Shown here one piece after another: positions 8,284-17,489 of a DNA stretch of 64,000 nt. The notes below the pieces were generated by a model. The model was not told where the DNA came from. It saw only the letters and a list, made by a program, of their open reading frames with translations, and did not search any database. The stretch spans positions 1,116,001 to 1,180,000 of the forward strand of contig CAWGCG010000003.1 of the NCBI GenBank assembly GCA_963821025.1. The letters run 5' to 3'. The DNA comes from WHSW01 sp963821025. Its GTDB lineage: Bacteria; Actinomycetota; Thermoleophilia; Solirubrobacterales; 70-9. Position numbers and translations under genes: made by a program. Position 1 is the stretch's first letter; each line of letters starts with the position of its first letter.

Positions 8284-9072
8284 CTACCGGCCCTCGAACT
8301 CGGCCTGGCCGGGGCCCTCGGCGAGGAAGCTGCGGACCGCATTTTGCAGGTCATCGGTCGCGAACAGGTCCGAGAACTGGCCCGGGGTGACCTCGTCGGC
8401 GCGGTCGACGCCGCCCTCGAGATAGCCGCGGACGATCCGCTTGGTCGCCGCGTGAGCGAGGGTCGGTCCACGGGCGAGGCGCTCGGCGAAGCGCATGCCC
8501 TTCTCGTGCACCGTGCCGTCCGGGACGACCCGGTTGACGACCCCCCAGCGCTCCAGGGTCGAGGCGTCATAGAGCCCGCCGGACATGACGAACTCGCGGG
8601 CCCGGCCGGGCCCGGCGCGCTCGGCCATCCGCTGGGTGCCCCCGGCTCCGGGGGTGAGCCCGACGACCGCCTCGACCAAGCCGAACTTCGACGACTCCTC
8701 CGCCCAGATGATGTCACAGCCCAGCGCGACCTCGAGCCCGGCGGTGAGGCAGAGGCCGTGGACCAGCGCCAGGGTCGGGATCTCGAGTCGCTCCAGCCGC
8801 CGGACCCCCTCGATCAGCGGCCCTGCGAACGCGCTCGCCTCGGCGGCGCCGGCGTCGACGACCCGCTGGAACGCGTTCACGTCGACCCCGCCGGTGAAGA
8901 TCTCGCCCTCGGCGCGCCAGACCAGGGCGCGCGCGCCGGATGCTTCGACCTCGTCGAGGCAGGCCATCAGCTCGTCGAAGGCGGTGTCGGTGAACAGGTT
9001 CAGCGGCGGGTTGGCGAGCACCGCCGAGGCAACGTCGTCAGCGCGCTCGAGTGTGATCGTCGGCTCGGCCAT
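8284..9072 (-). CDS. Enoyl-CoA hydratase/isomerase (crotonase) family protein
   Basis: 262 aa with the crotonase fold. Visible are the oxyanion-hole segments (EIFTGGVDVNAF and HGLCLTAGLEVALGCD), the first catalytic-Glu region FGLVEAVVGLTPGAGGTQRM, and the second Glu in AREFVMSGGLYDA. Both glutamates of classical enoyl-CoA hydratase are therefore present. It would hydrate 2-enoyl-CoA in fatty-acid breakdown or act on a related acyl-CoA. Its ATG is 1 nt inside the stop of the upstream HIT gene, so it is co-transcribed with it. That housekeeping setting says little about its pathway. Confidence 0.85.
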   Translation of the reverse strand: MAEPTITLERADDVASAVLANPPLNLFTDTAFDELMACLDEVEASGARALVWRAEGEIFTGGVDVNAFQRVVDAGAAEASAFAGPLIEGVRRLERLEIPTLALVHGLCLTAGLEVALGCDIIWAEESSKFGLVEAVVGLTPGAGGTQRMAERAGPGRAREFVMSGGLYDASTLERWGVVNRVVPDGTVHEKGMRFAERLARGPTLAHAATKRIVRGYLEGGVDRADEVTPGQFSDLFATDDLQNAVRSFLAEGPGQAEFEGR

Positions 9073-9485
9073 CAGCCCTCACCCCTGATCTGCGCGGCGA
9101 CGCGTGCGATCTCGCCGCTGTCGCCGCTGGTGGGGATCCAGGGGAGCTTCAGCGGGTCGTCCCGATAGCGCGGGACCACGTGCAGGTGGAAGTGAAAGAC
9201 CGTCTGCCAGGCGGCGGCGCCGCACGAGTTGAGCAGGTTGAAGCCGGCGGGGTCGAGCGTCCGGCGCATCCGCGCGGCCAGCCGACGAGCGGCGAGGATG
9301 CAGTGCTCGAGATCCTCGTCGCCGATCTCGATCAGGTCTGCGGTATGCCGCCGCGGAATCACCAGCGCGTGTCCGCGGGTCGCCGGGCGGATGTCCATGA
9401 AGGAGACGGTGTGCTGATCGGAGTCGACGATCTCGGCCGGGCCTTCGCCGGCCGCGATCGCGCAGAAGATGCAGTCGTCGCTCAT
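9072..9485 (-). CDS. HIT-family nucleotide hydrolase
   Basis: 137 aa. The N-terminal CIFCAIAAGEGPAEIV, central RHTADLIEI and catalytic histidine triad FHFHLHVVPRY define an HIT protein of the Hint/HinT group, which hydrolyses adenosine phosphoramidates or related nucleotide conjugates. The two N-terminal cysteines may form half a zinc site, as in many bacterial HITs (inference). It overlaps cca upstream by 4 nt and the crotonase downstream by 1 nt, forming a compact operon. The fold is certain; the substrate is not. Confidence 0.92.
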   Translation of the reverse strand: MSDDCIFCAIAAGEGPAEIVDSDQHTVSFMDIRPATRGHALVIPRRHTADLIEIGDEDLEHCILAARRLAARMRRTLDPAGFNLLNSCGAAAWQTVFHFHLHVVPRYRDDPLKLPWIPTSGDSGEIARVAAQIRGEG

Positions 9486-10909
9486 CGGCCGCTGAGCCTA
9501 TTCGCGCGCTCGATCGCCTGCGCGGCGGTTTCCACCTCGCCGGCGAACACCGCCGCCTCGAGCTCGCCGAGCAGCCGCCCGAGCTCGGGACCGGGTTCGA
9601 TCCCGATCGCGGCGGCGAGCTCGTCGCCGCGCAGTGGCACTCGCGGCGGGCCCTCGCGGTGCCAGGCGAGCGCCGCTGGAAGCACCTCTCGAGCGAGCAG
9701 CAGATGGGCCTCGATCATCCCGGTCGAGGCGGTCCGCCCGCTGCCCCGGGCGGCGAGGCGATCGGCCACCGTGAGCACGGTCACGTCGGCGGCCACCGGA
9801 TCGGTGAGCCGCAGGTAGTCGTATAGGCGGCGGCGCGAGAGCGGTCGCTCGGGGGCCATGAACCCGAGGTGCAGGTGGTGCAGGGTCAGCGACTCGAGCT
9901 GGCGGCTGAGCGCTCGGCTGGTCTTGAGCCGGGCGCAGACCGTGCGGACGAGCTCGGCGCCGACCCGGTCATGACCGACGAAGGAGACGAAGCCGCCCTC
10001 GTGCTCGGCTCGGGTGGAGGGCTTGCCGATGTCGTGCAGGATCGCCGCGAAGCGCAGCGCGTCGCCGCGGCTGAAGTCGTCGGCGAGCGGCTCGGCGAGC
10101 AGCGCCCGGACCGAATCGGCAGATTCGCCGAGATAGCGATCGGTCTCCCGCTCGACCTCGAGCAGCTGCGCGAGGACCTCGATCGTGTGAGCGTGGACAT
10201 CGAGGTGGTGGTTTGGGTTCTGGCTGATTCCGCGCAGGCCGGCGAGCTCGGGCAGCACCCCCTGAGTGGCCCCGATCCGGTCGAGCAGCTGAAGACCGCG
10301 GACGGGATCGGGCCCGCCGACCAACAACCGCAGCTCGGCGAGCTGGCGCTCCCCGGCCGGCTCACCGGCGCGCGCCGCCGAGTCGCGCGCCCGCTCGACC
10401 GTGTCGGGGTCGAGCTCGAAGCCGAGCTGGGCCGCGAGGCGTGCGGCCCGCAGCAGCCGCAGCGGATCGTCGGAAAAGCTGCGCGCCGAAACCGCCCGCA
10501 AGAGCCGGGCGTCGGAGTCGGCGAGGCCGCCGTGCGGGTCGAGCGGCGCGGCCGCCGGATCCTCGAGCGCGACCGCGATCGCGTTGACCGTGAAGTCGCG
10601 AGCGCCGAGGTCCTCGGCGATCGAGCCTCCGCGCAGGGCGCTGACGTCGACGTGCCAATCGCGGTCGGGCCCGAGCACCCGCCAAGTGCCGAACTCGGCT
10701 GAGAGCTCGAAGGCGACCCCGCCACGATCGGCTATCCGCCGCGCCAGCTCGCCAGGGTCGCCGTCGACCGCCAGGTCGAGATCGGTGACGCCGCGATCGC
10801 CGAGCGCGTCGCGAACCGCGCCGCCGACGATCCAGGCGGGCTCACCCGCCTGCGCCGCTCGAGCGGCACCGACAGCGGCCGCCGAGGCCAGGCGCTGGGC
10901 CGCGCTCAT
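9482..10909 (-). CDS. tRNA nucleotidyltransferase / poly(A) polymerase family protein with HD domain
   Basis: 475 aa. The class II nucleotidyltransferase head is visible as VGGAVRDAL and DLDLAV (the Asp pair that binds metal), followed by ARDFTVNAIAV and DDPLRLLRAARLAAQLGF. A central HD-type domain (AAILHDIGKPSTR, VGHDRVGAELV) follows, and a helical tail forms the rest. This layout is that of CCA-adding enzymes with an HD phosphohydrolase module, which build or repair the tRNA 3' CCA end. It could equally be an A-adding enzyme. It overlaps alr upstream and the HIT gene downstream by 4 nt each. Confidence 0.88.
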   Translation of the reverse strand: MSAAQRLASAAAVGAARAAQAGEPAWIVGGAVRDALGDRGVTDLDLAVDGDPGELARRIADRGGVAFELSAEFGTWRVLGPDRDWHVDVSALRGGSIAEDLGARDFTVNAIAVALEDPAAAPLDPHGGLADSDARLLRAVSARSFSDDPLRLLRAARLAAQLGFELDPDTVERARDSAARAGEPAGERQLAELRLLVGGPDPVRGLQLLDRIGATQGVLPELAGLRGISQNPNHHLDVHAHTIEVLAQLLEVERETDRYLGESADSVRALLAEPLADDFSRGDALRFAAILHDIGKPSTRAEHEGGFVSFVGHDRVGAELVRTVCARLKTSRALSRQLESLTLHHLHLGFMAPERPLSRRRLYDYLRLTDPVAADVTVLTVADRLAARGSGRTASTGMIEAHLLLAREVLPAALAWHREGPPRVPLRGDELAAAIGIEPGPELGRLLGELEAAVFAGEVETAAQAIERANRLSGR

Positions 10910-12045
10910 CGACGGTACTCGCGCGGTACCCGGGGTGAGATCGAGCTCGTGACCTCGTAGTTGATCGTCGCCAGGCGCCCGGCGATCTCCTCGGCGAGGA
11001 TCCGCTCGTCGCCCTCAGCACCGATCAGCACCGCCGGCGCACCCTGCTCGACCTCGGGCTCGGGGCCGAGGTCGATCGTGACGTTGTCCATCGAGACCGT
11101 GCCGACGATCGGATGGCGACGACCTCCAGCGATCACGTCGGCGTTGTTGGTCAGCGCCCGGCGGACTCCGTCGCCGTAACCGATCGGTAGCACCCCGACC
11201 CAGGTCGGCTCGGTCGCCCTCCACTTGCGACCGTAGCCGGCGCTCGCGCCGGGTTCGAACCGCTTCACCGCGGAAACGTAGGAGCGAAGCTCGAGCGCCG
11301 GAACGAGCCCACGCGCGACCGGATCCTCGCCGAACGGATCGAGGCCGTAGATCGCCACCCCGCAGCGGACGAGGTCGAAATGAGCGCCAGGCTCGCGCAG
11401 GGTCGCGGCGCTGTTGGCGGCGTGCAGGATGAGCCCGTCGAAGCGTTCGCGCAGCGGCAGAGCGAGGTCGCGGAAGCGGTCGAGCTGCTCGTCGAAAAAG
11501 CGCGAGCCGGGCTCGTCGGCGGTGGCGAAGTGGGTCCACAGCCCGGCGAGCTCGAGCTCCGTGGACCCGGCGACGCGCTCCACGAGCTCGAGCACGATGG
11601 CCGGGTCGGGTTCTCCGAGGCGCCCCATCCCGGTGTCGTACTTGACGTGGACCCGGGGCCGCATACCGAGCCCGTCCCCGCGCCTGGCGATCAGCTCGAG
11701 GAAGCCGGCATCCCAGACCGCGATCTCCGCCCCGGCGGCAAGCGCCAGGTCGAGCTCGGTCGAGGTCATCGCGCCAAGCACCAGGATGCGCGCCCGCTCG
11801 GCGAGCTCGGAGCGCAGCTCGACCGCCTCGGCCGCTGTCGCCACCGCGAGCCAGGTGGCGCCTCCCGCGATCGCCGCCGCGGCACATTGGACGGCGCCAT
11901 GGCCGTAGCCGTCGGCTTTCACCACCGCACAGAGGGCGGCACCGCCGGTGAGCTCGCCGGCGAGGCGGGCACAGTTTCGCTCGACCGCACCGAGGTCGAC
12001 GACCGCCGCCGCGCGCGAGACCTGCACCGCGTCGGCGGCGCTCAC
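10906..12045 (-). CDS. alr: Alanine racemase
   Basis: 379 aa, PLP fold type III. The PLP-binding lysine lies in AVVKADGYGHG (about residue 44). YDTGMGRLG, ILHAANSAATL, VRCGVAIYGL and the catalytic Tyr in ASAGYGRKW, with SMDN after it, are all in place. It converts L-alanine to D-alanine for peptidoglycan in the cytoplasm. It overlaps nnr upstream and cca downstream by 4 nt each. Next to nnr and acpS this matches the common actinobacterial acpS-nnr-alr order. No missing residues are evident. Confidence 0.97.
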   Translation of the reverse strand: MSAADAVQVSRAAAVVDLGAVERNCARLAGELTGGAALCAVVKADGYGHGAVQCAAAAIAGGATWLAVATAAEAVELRSELAERARILVLGAMTSTELDLALAAGAEIAVWDAGFLELIARRGDGLGMRPRVHVKYDTGMGRLGEPDPAIVLELVERVAGSTELELAGLWTHFATADEPGSRFFDEQLDRFRDLALPLRERFDGLILHAANSAATLREPGAHFDLVRCGVAIYGLDPFGEDPVARGLVPALELRSYVSAVKRFEPGASAGYGRKWRATEPTWVGVLPIGYGDGVRRALTNNADVIAGGRRHPIVGTVSMDNVTIDLGPEPEVEQGAPAVLIGAEGDERILAEEIAGRLATINYEVTSSISPRVPREYRR

Positions 12046-13574
12046 CCGGCCTGCACCCCGGCGAGCGCCGCTGGGATCGCTGCGATCACATCGGTGGCGA
12101 TCACCGACTCCGGGACACCGGCGCGCTCGCCGGCGATCCGGCCGGCGGCGGCGTGGGCGTAGACCGCGCAGGCGGCCGCCTCGAGCGCCCCCAGGCCGCG
12201 CGCCAGCAGCGCCGCGACCATCCCGGTGAGCACATCGCCGGTGCCCGCGGTCGCCAGCCCCGGGCTGGCGAGACCGTTGACCGCCACCGGCGGATCGGCT
12301 GCGGTGACGATCGTGTCATCGCCCTTGAGCACGACCACCGCGCCCGAGCGAGCGGCGGCGTCGCGGGCGCCGGCCAGCCGCTGGTTGCCGATCGCCTCGG
12401 AGTCGCGGCCGAGCAGCCGCCCGAGCTCACCGGCGTGAGGGGTAAGCACGGTCGGCGCCTTCCGGCCGGCCAGCGTCTCGAGCTCGCCGGCGATCGCGTT
12501 GAGCCCGTCGGCGTCGATCACCAACGGCGCCTCGATCCGCCGGGCGAGCTCGGAGACGAGCTCGCCTGCACCCTCGGCGCGGCCCAGCCCCGGTCCAACG
12601 ACGACCGCCGCCGCGCGCTCGGCGGCGCCGAGGATCGTCGACGCCGACTCGGGCAGCAGACGCCCGCCGTCGCTCGGACAACCCACCGACATCACCTCGG
12701 TCAGCTTGACCTCGAAGATCGACTCGAGCTCGGCGGGCACGGCGACGGTCGCGTAGCCGGCGCCCGCCCGGCAGGCGGACTCCGCGCTCATGCAGATCGA
12801 GCCGGTGAGCCCGCGCGAGCCGCCGACGAGCAGCACCTGGCCGGAGCTGAACTTGGTCGAGTCGGGTCCTCGTCGAGCGGGCAGCTCGAGCACCGAGGAG
12901 GCGATCAATCCTCCCGGGGCGCCGGCGGGAGCGCCGGCCGGGATCCCGATCGGCGCCACGCGCACCGCCCCGGCATGGCGCTTACCGGGCGCGATCCAGT
13001 GCCCGAGCTTGGCGCCGTGAAAGCTGACCGTGACCGAGGCCTCGACCGCGGTCCCTTCGACGATGCCGGTGGACGCGTCGACGCCGGAGGCGATGTCTGC
13101 GGCGATCACCGGAGCGCCGGCGGCGTTGATCGCCTCGATCGCCGCGGCCGCCGGATCGCGCGGGGATCCCTCGAACCCCGTGCCGAAGATCGCGTCGACG
13201 ATCACGCCGGAGCCGACGAACGCCTCGGCGAGCTCCTCGGGGGCGAGCTCGCGCGGCGGCCGGGGCAGCCGAGCGAGGTTCGAGGCCGCGTCACCGGAGA
13301 GCTCGGCGGCGGGCCAGAGGCAGACGACCTCGACCTCGATCCCCATCGTCGCCAGGTGGCGCGCCGCGACCAGGCCGTCGCCGCCGTTGTTGCCCTTGCC
13401 GCAGACGACCGTCGCCAGCCCGAGCTCGGCGAGCTCGAGAGCGGCATCGGCGACCGCGCGCCCAGCCGCCTCCATCAGCTCGAGCGACGGCACCCCGCGC
13501 TCCTCGATCGCCCATGAGTCCACCGCCCGCATCGACTCGGCGTCATGAAGCGGTTCCAACCAATCCCTCGTCAT
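12042..13574 (-). CDS. nnr: Bifunctional NAD(P)H-hydrate epimerase / ADP-dependent dehydratase
   Basis: 510 aa. Residues 1 to about 215 are the YjeF_N epimerase (CGKGNNGGDGLVAARHL; DAIFGTGF; ADIASGVDASTG). Residues 235-505 are the ribokinase-like dehydratase (LLVGGSRGLTGS; VVGPGLGR; VIDADGLNAI; TPHAGELGRLLG; LKGDDTIV; ATAGTGDVLTGM). Together they repair hydrated NADH and NADPH (NADHX/NADPHX). The start overlaps nothing: acpS ends one nt upstream (13575). The gene starts next to the heptamer repeat that forms the end of acpS. Confidence 0.96.
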   Translation of the reverse strand: MTRDWLEPLHDAESMRAVDSWAIEERGVPSLELMEAAGRAVADAALELAELGLATVVCGKGNNGGDGLVAARHLATMGIEVEVVCLWPAAELSGDAASNLARLPRPPRELAPEELAEAFVGSGVIVDAIFGTGFEGSPRDPAAAAIEAINAAGAPVIAADIASGVDASTGIVEGTAVEASVTVSFHGAKLGHWIAPGKRHAGAVRVAPIGIPAGAPAGAPGGLIASSVLELPARRGPDSTKFSSGQVLLVGGSRGLTGSICMSAESACRAGAGYATVAVPAELESIFEVKLTEVMSVGCPSDGGRLLPESASTILGAAERAAAVVVGPGLGRAEGAGELVSELARRIEAPLVIDADGLNAIAGELETLAGRKAPTVLTPHAGELGRLLGRDSEAIGNQRLAGARDAAARSGAVVVLKGDDTIVTAADPPVAVNGLASPGLATAGTGDVLTGMVAALLARGLGALEAAACAVYAHAAAGRIAGERAGVPESVIATDVIAAIPAALAGVQAG

Positions 13575-13979
13575 CTACCTGCTCCCCGCTCCCTGCTCCC
13601 GGCTCCCTGCTCCCTGAGTGCTGATCACAACCGCCGTCGCCAACTCGCGCGAGTGGCTCAACGAGACCGCCAGATCGACGCCCTGGCGTCGCGCCTCGGC
13701 CGCCGCATTGCCGTGCAGGCGCAGCCGCGGCGGCTCGTCGATGCCGCCCGCCACCTCGATCTCGCGCAGCCGCAGCCCCCCGATCCCGAGCGCCTTCAAC
13801 GCCGCCTCCTTGGCGGCGAAGCGGACAGCGAGGTGACGACCCGGCCGCGCCCGAGCCGCGCTGGCGCTGACCTCACCCGGATGGAAGACCCGCTCGAGCA
13901 GCCCCGGATGGCGTTCGAGGGCCGCCTCGAGCCGCTCGATCTCGAGCAGGTCGATGCCGATCCCGGGCGCCGTTCGCAC
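13575..13979 (-). CDS. acpS: Holo-ACP synthase with repeat-derived C-terminal tail
   Basis: 134 aa. It transfers 4'-phosphopantetheine from CoA to acyl carrier protein. GIGIDLLEIERLE holds the metal-binding Asp, RFAAKEAALKALG the catalytic Glu/Lys motif, and VSLSHSRELATAVV the C-terminal core. The GTG at 13979 is 10 nt after the DUF3352 stop. The last 14 or so residues (QGAGSREQGAGSR) are unlike AcpS proteins. They are translated from the 7-bp tandem repeat at 13581-13615, whose 21-nt triple unit gives a 7-residue period. The natural gene probably ended after VVIS; the repeat has extended the frame up to the nnr start. Confidence 0.9.
   Translation of the reverse strand: MRTAPGIGIDLLEIERLEAALERHPGLLERVFHPGEVSASAARARPGRHLAVRFAAKEAALKALGIGGLRLREIEVAGGIDEPPRLRLHGNAAAEARRQGVDLAVSLSHSRELATAVVISTQGAGSREQGAGSR
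13581..13615. repeat. Heptanucleotide tandem repeat inside the 3' end of acpS
   Basis: Five direct 7-bp units on the plus strand: GCTCCCC, GCTCCCT, GCTCCCG, GCTCCCT, GCTCCCT. They fill the space between the AcpS core and the nnr start codon. This is one of four heptamer-period loci in the window; the others are near 38.5, 42.7 and 52.2 kb, each with a different heptamer. Confidence 0.85.
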
Positions 13980-13989
13980 GGCGCAGAAG

Positions 13990-15549
13990 CTACTGCGCCA
14001 GCGACACAGTCAGCCGGCTGAGCGCGAGCCCGTCGACCGCCCGGCTGCCGACGATCAGCGACCCGAGCGCATCGAGGTAAGGGGCCGCTGCGGCGTAGTC
14101 GGGATCCTCGGCCGCGCCGCCGAGCTCGGCGACCTCGAGCAAGGACGGCAGGTGGACGTAGAGCGCCGGTGCGAACCCGTCGCCGAGCACCTCGACCGCG
14201 GCCTGAAAGCGTCCGTCGTCGCCGAGCCGCTCGCCGGGATCGAGCACCTCGCGGGCGCCGGTGCCGATCGCGGCGACCAACCGGTCGCCGAAGACACCCG
14301 CCTCGGCGCCGCCGCCGAGGCCCGGGACCCCGAGGGAGAAGCCGTATGCGGAACCCTCTGGGGGCGCGGCCGAGCGCAGGCCGCTGGTGCGCTCGGCCAG
14401 TCGTTCAACGACTGCGAGCGGCCCGCGGGGGCCCTCAGGGTCGTCGGTCTCGGCGATCAGGCCGGCGGTGAAGCCGAGCGCGCCGGTACCGGCAGCGAAG
14501 GCCGCTGTGTCGCCGAGCCAGCCGGTGACGTCGGAGCGCAGGTCGATGCCGGTGATCGCGCGCCACTCGTGCAGCAATGCGCGAGCGCCGGGCAGGCCGC
14601 TGCTCTCGACCTCCTCAAAGCCGAACTCGAGCGCCGAGCCGAGCTCCGGGACGGCGGCGGCGATCCACGAGCTCGCCGGCAGCCCGGCGAGCAGCTGCGA
14701 GCCGGTGTCGACCTCACCGTCGGTGTCGAGCGTCGCCGCGAGGTCGAGGCTGACGGAGTTCTCGCTCGCCGTGAGGCCGATCGCCACGGGCGCGGCGAGC
14801 GGCCCGCCGAACAGCGGCCTGAGCGTCCGCGCGGTCGCCGAATCGAGGTCCTCGGAGGCGATCGCCGCCTCGATCGTCGCGCCCGGCTCGATCAGGACCG
14901 TGGCGATCCGGTCATCGGCGAGCGCGCCAACCCGCTCGGCGTACTCCTGCGTCTGCGCCAGCGACTCGCCCTCCTCCGCGTCGACGGCGACCTTGAACGC
15001 GGTCTCGGTGCCGATTACCAGCGCCTCGCCGACGATCCCAGCGGCGATCCCGCCGTCGCCCCGGGAGTACTCGTACTCATGGCCGCCGTAGCTGCGGGTC
15101 TGCCCGGGCGCCGGGTCGGCGGCGAGTAGCTCGCCGGCGAACTCGCGGGCGAGCTTGGAGTCGTCGCTGTCGAGCTCGAGGGCGAAGTCGGTAGTGCCCC
15201 GGCCGGCTCCTTTGGGCTCGAACGAGCTCACGAAGACGGCGGCGCTCGACCCCAGCCAGGGCTCGACGTCGTCGGCGTAGTTGGCATCGGCCCCGGCATC
15301 GACCAACGCCGAATCGACGATCCCGGCGAGCTCGCCCCCGACATCGTCGACCCCGCCGACACGCTCTGCGAGGGCGGCGATCGCCTCCGCACCCTCGCCA
15401 TCCGGCTCGATCGCGACCTCGGCGTAAAGCGGAGCGTCGGGCGGTGCGAGCGCGGCCAGGCCGAGGTCGTCGCCGCCACCGCAGGCGGTCAGCAGGGAGC
15501 CCGCGACCAGCGCGAGCGCTCCCCCGGTCTTGAGAAAGCGGGCGCGCAA
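13990..15549 (-). CDS. DUF3352 lipoprotein
   Basis: About 519 aa. Starting at the TTG (15549) the protein begins with a lipoprotein signal (RARFLKTGGALALVAGSLLTAC) with the lipobox Cys, then GGGDDLG. The rest matches what I recall of DUF3352: long alternating strands with conserved GTETAF and AVDAEEGESL segments. The frame is open further upstream but only into glmS, and no ATG or GTG lies between the glmS stop (15597) and 15549. The start is therefore uncertain; a CTG at about 15585 is possible. It is anchored on the outer face of the membrane. Its function is unknown. It lies between glmS and acpS in one long transcription unit. Confidence 0.7.
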   Translation of the reverse strand: MRARFLKTGGALALVAGSLLTACGGGDDLGLAALAPPDAPLYAEVAIEPDGEGAEAIAALAERVGGVDDVGGELAGIVDSALVDAGADANYADDVEPWLGSSAAVFVSSFEPKGAGRGTTDFALELDSDDSKLAREFAGELLAADPAPGQTRSYGGHEYEYSRGDGGIAAGIVGEALVIGTETAFKVAVDAEEGESLAQTQEYAERVGALADDRIATVLIEPGATIEAAIASEDLDSATARTLRPLFGGPLAAPVAIGLTASENSVSLDLAATLDTDGEVDTGSQLLAGLPASSWIAAAVPELGSALEFGFEEVESSGLPGARALLHEWRAITGIDLRSDVTGWLGDTAAFAAGTGALGFTAGLIAETDDPEGPRGPLAVVERLAERTSGLRSAAPPEGSAYGFSLGVPGLGGGAEAGVFGDRLVAAIGTGAREVLDPGERLGDDGRFQAAVEVLGDGFAPALYVHLPSLLEVAELGGAAEDPDYAAAAPYLDALGSLIVGSRAVDGLALSRLTVSLAQ

Positions 15550-15596
15550 GGCGCGAGATGGTAGCCAACGGTACGCCCGTGCCAGTAAGGCGCGAT

Positions 15597-17459
15597 TTAC
15601 TCGACCGTGACCGTCTTCGCGAGGTTGCGTGGCTGATCGACGTTGAGGTCGTTGCAGCGAGCGATGTAGTAGGCGAGCAGCTGCAGCGGCAGGATCGCGA
15701 GGATCGGCTGCAGCATCCAATCGGTCCTCGGCACGAACAGCGTCTGGTCGCAGGCCTCGGCGACCTCCTCGTTGCCCGCCGTCGCCACGGCGATCACGTC
15801 CGCGCCCCGGGCCCGGACCTCGGCGACATTCGAGAGCACCTTTTCCAACACCGGGCTGTCGGTCGCCACGGTGACCACCGGTGTCTCCTCGTCGAGCAGC
15901 GCGATCGGCCCGTGCTTCATCTCACCGGCGGCATAGGCGTCGGTCGGGATGTAAGAGATCTCCTTCAGCTTCAACGCGCCCTCGAGGCAGACCGGGAGGC
16001 CGATGTTGCGACCGAGATAGAGGAAGAATCGGCGCTCGAAGTGGCTGCGGGCGATCGCCCGGACTCGATCGTCGGTGGCCACCAGCGTCTCCTGGATCAG
16101 GTGCGGCAGGGTCTTCAGCTCGCTGATCAGCTCGGTGATCCGCTCGCCGGGCATCGTCCCCCGGGATTGCGCGAGCCAGAGCCCGAGCAGGTACATCGCC
16201 GCGACCTGGCTGACGAAGGTCTTGGTCGCCGCGACGCCGATCTCGGTCCCGGCGCGGGTGTAAAGGACGGCGTCCGCGTCGCGGGTCGCCTGGCTGCCCA
16301 TCACGTTGGTGACCGCAAGCACGCAGGCGCCACGCTCGCGCGCCAGACGCATCGCCGCGAGCGTGTCGGCCGTCTCGCCCGACTGGGTGATCCCGATCAC
16401 CAGGTCGTTCTCGCTGACGACGGGGTCGCGGTAGCGGTACTCCGAGGCGACGTCCATCTCGACCGGCACCCGGCCCCACTGCTCGATCACGTAGCGGCCG
16501 ACGAGCCCCGCGTGGTAGGAGGTCCCGCAGGCGACGATGACGATCCGCCGGAGGCGCTCGGGCAGTCCCTCGGAGAGCTCGAGCTCACTCAGGTCGACGT
16601 GGTCGCCGGCGGCGACGCGGTCGGCAATCGTCTCGGCGACCGCATCCGGCTGCTCGTGGATCTCCTTCATCATGAAGGTCGAGTAGCCGCCCTTCTCGGC
16701 GGCGTCCTCGTCCCAGGTCACCTCCTCGACCTCCCGCTCGACGGGATTTCCCTGCGAGTCGGTGATCTCGACCCCGCCCGGGTGGATGGTGACGATCTCG
16801 CCGTTCATGATCCCGACCACCTCCCGGGTCTCGGCCAAGAACGCGGGGATCGCGGAGGCGAGGAAGCTCTCGTGCTCGCCGAGACCGACGATCAGCGGGC
16901 ACTCCTGTCGCGCTCCGACCAGGGTCTCGGGTTGCTCGGCGTGCATCGCGACGAACGCGTAGTGGCCCCGGAGCTCGGCGAACGCAGCGCGTACCGCGGC
17001 GGTCAGATCGCCGTCGTAGTGGCGCTCGATCAGGTGCGCGACGGTCTCGGCATCGGTCTCCGAGCTGAACACGTGACCGTCGGCCTCGAGCTCGCGCCGC
17101 AGCCTGGTGTGATTTTCGACGATCCCGTTGAGGACGATCTGGACCTCGTTTTCGCAGTCGCCGTGAGGGTGCGCGTTCGCCTCCGTGACCCGGCCGTGGG
17201 TGGCCCAGCGCGTGTGCGCCAGGCCGATCGTCGCCGGGGGCGCGGCGACCGCCACACCCCCGCCGCCGGCCTCACCGTCGAGGCCGAGCTCGGCGCGTAG
17301 GTTGGCGAGGTTGCCGACCGCCCGCACGGATTCGATCCGCCCGTCCTCGAGCAGCGAGATGCCCGCCGAGTCATAGCCGCGGTACTCGAGCTTCTCCAGC
17401 CCCGCGACGAGCAGATCCCGGCAGGATCGGTTGCCCACGTATCCGACGATGCCGCACAT
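15597..17459 (-). CDS. glmS: Glutamine-fructose-6-phosphate aminotransferase (isomerising)
   Basis: 620 aa. The N-terminal Cys nucleophile (MCGIVGYVG) starts a class II glutaminase domain (THGRVTEANAHPH; SSETDAETVAHL). Two SIS domains follow (CGTSYHAGLVGRY; ITQSGETADTLAAMR; AATKTFVSQVA) and the C-terminus ends in DQPRNLAKTVTVE. It makes glucosamine-6-phosphate from fructose-6-phosphate and glutamine, the first step toward UDP-GlcNAc. It sits 30 nt after glmM. No glmS ribozyme is possible in that gap. All catalytic landmarks are intact. Confidence 0.98.
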   Translation of the reverse strand: MCGIVGYVGNRSCRDLLVAGLEKLEYRGYDSAGISLLEDGRIESVRAVGNLANLRAELGLDGEAGGGGVAVAAPPATIGLAHTRWATHGRVTEANAHPHGDCENEVQIVLNGIVENHTRLRRELEADGHVFSSETDAETVAHLIERHYDGDLTAAVRAAFAELRGHYAFVAMHAEQPETLVGARQECPLIVGLGEHESFLASAIPAFLAETREVVGIMNGEIVTIHPGGVEITDSQGNPVEREVEEVTWDEDAAEKGGYSTFMMKEIHEQPDAVAETIADRVAAGDHVDLSELELSEGLPERLRRIVIVACGTSYHAGLVGRYVIEQWGRVPVEMDVASEYRYRDPVVSENDLVIGITQSGETADTLAAMRLARERGACVLAVTNVMGSQATRDADAVLYTRAGTEIGVAATKTFVSQVAAMYLLGLWLAQSRGTMPGERITELISELKTLPHLIQETLVATDDRVRAIARSHFERRFFLYLGRNIGLPVCLEGALKLKEISYIPTDAYAAGEMKHGPIALLDEETPVVTVATDSPVLEKVLSNVAEVRARGADVIAVATAGNEEVAEACDQTLFVPRTDWMLQPILAILPLQLLAYYIARCNDLNVDQPRNLAKTVTVE

Positions 17460-17489
17460 AGAGGGAGTTAGCTTAGAGCCACACTGAGC

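Noticed and set aside
13581..13615. Heptamer array as a CRISPR or minisatellite locus
   Set aside because: Units are 7 bp without spacers and there are no cas genes in the window.
15558..17300. A 580-codon open frame antisense to glmS
   Set aside because: glmS is unambiguous on the other strand, and the translation has no recognisable motif.
17460..17489. Possible glmS ribozyme upstream of glmS
   Set aside because: Only 30 nt separate glmM and glmS, far too short for the ribozyme, and no core sequence is present.
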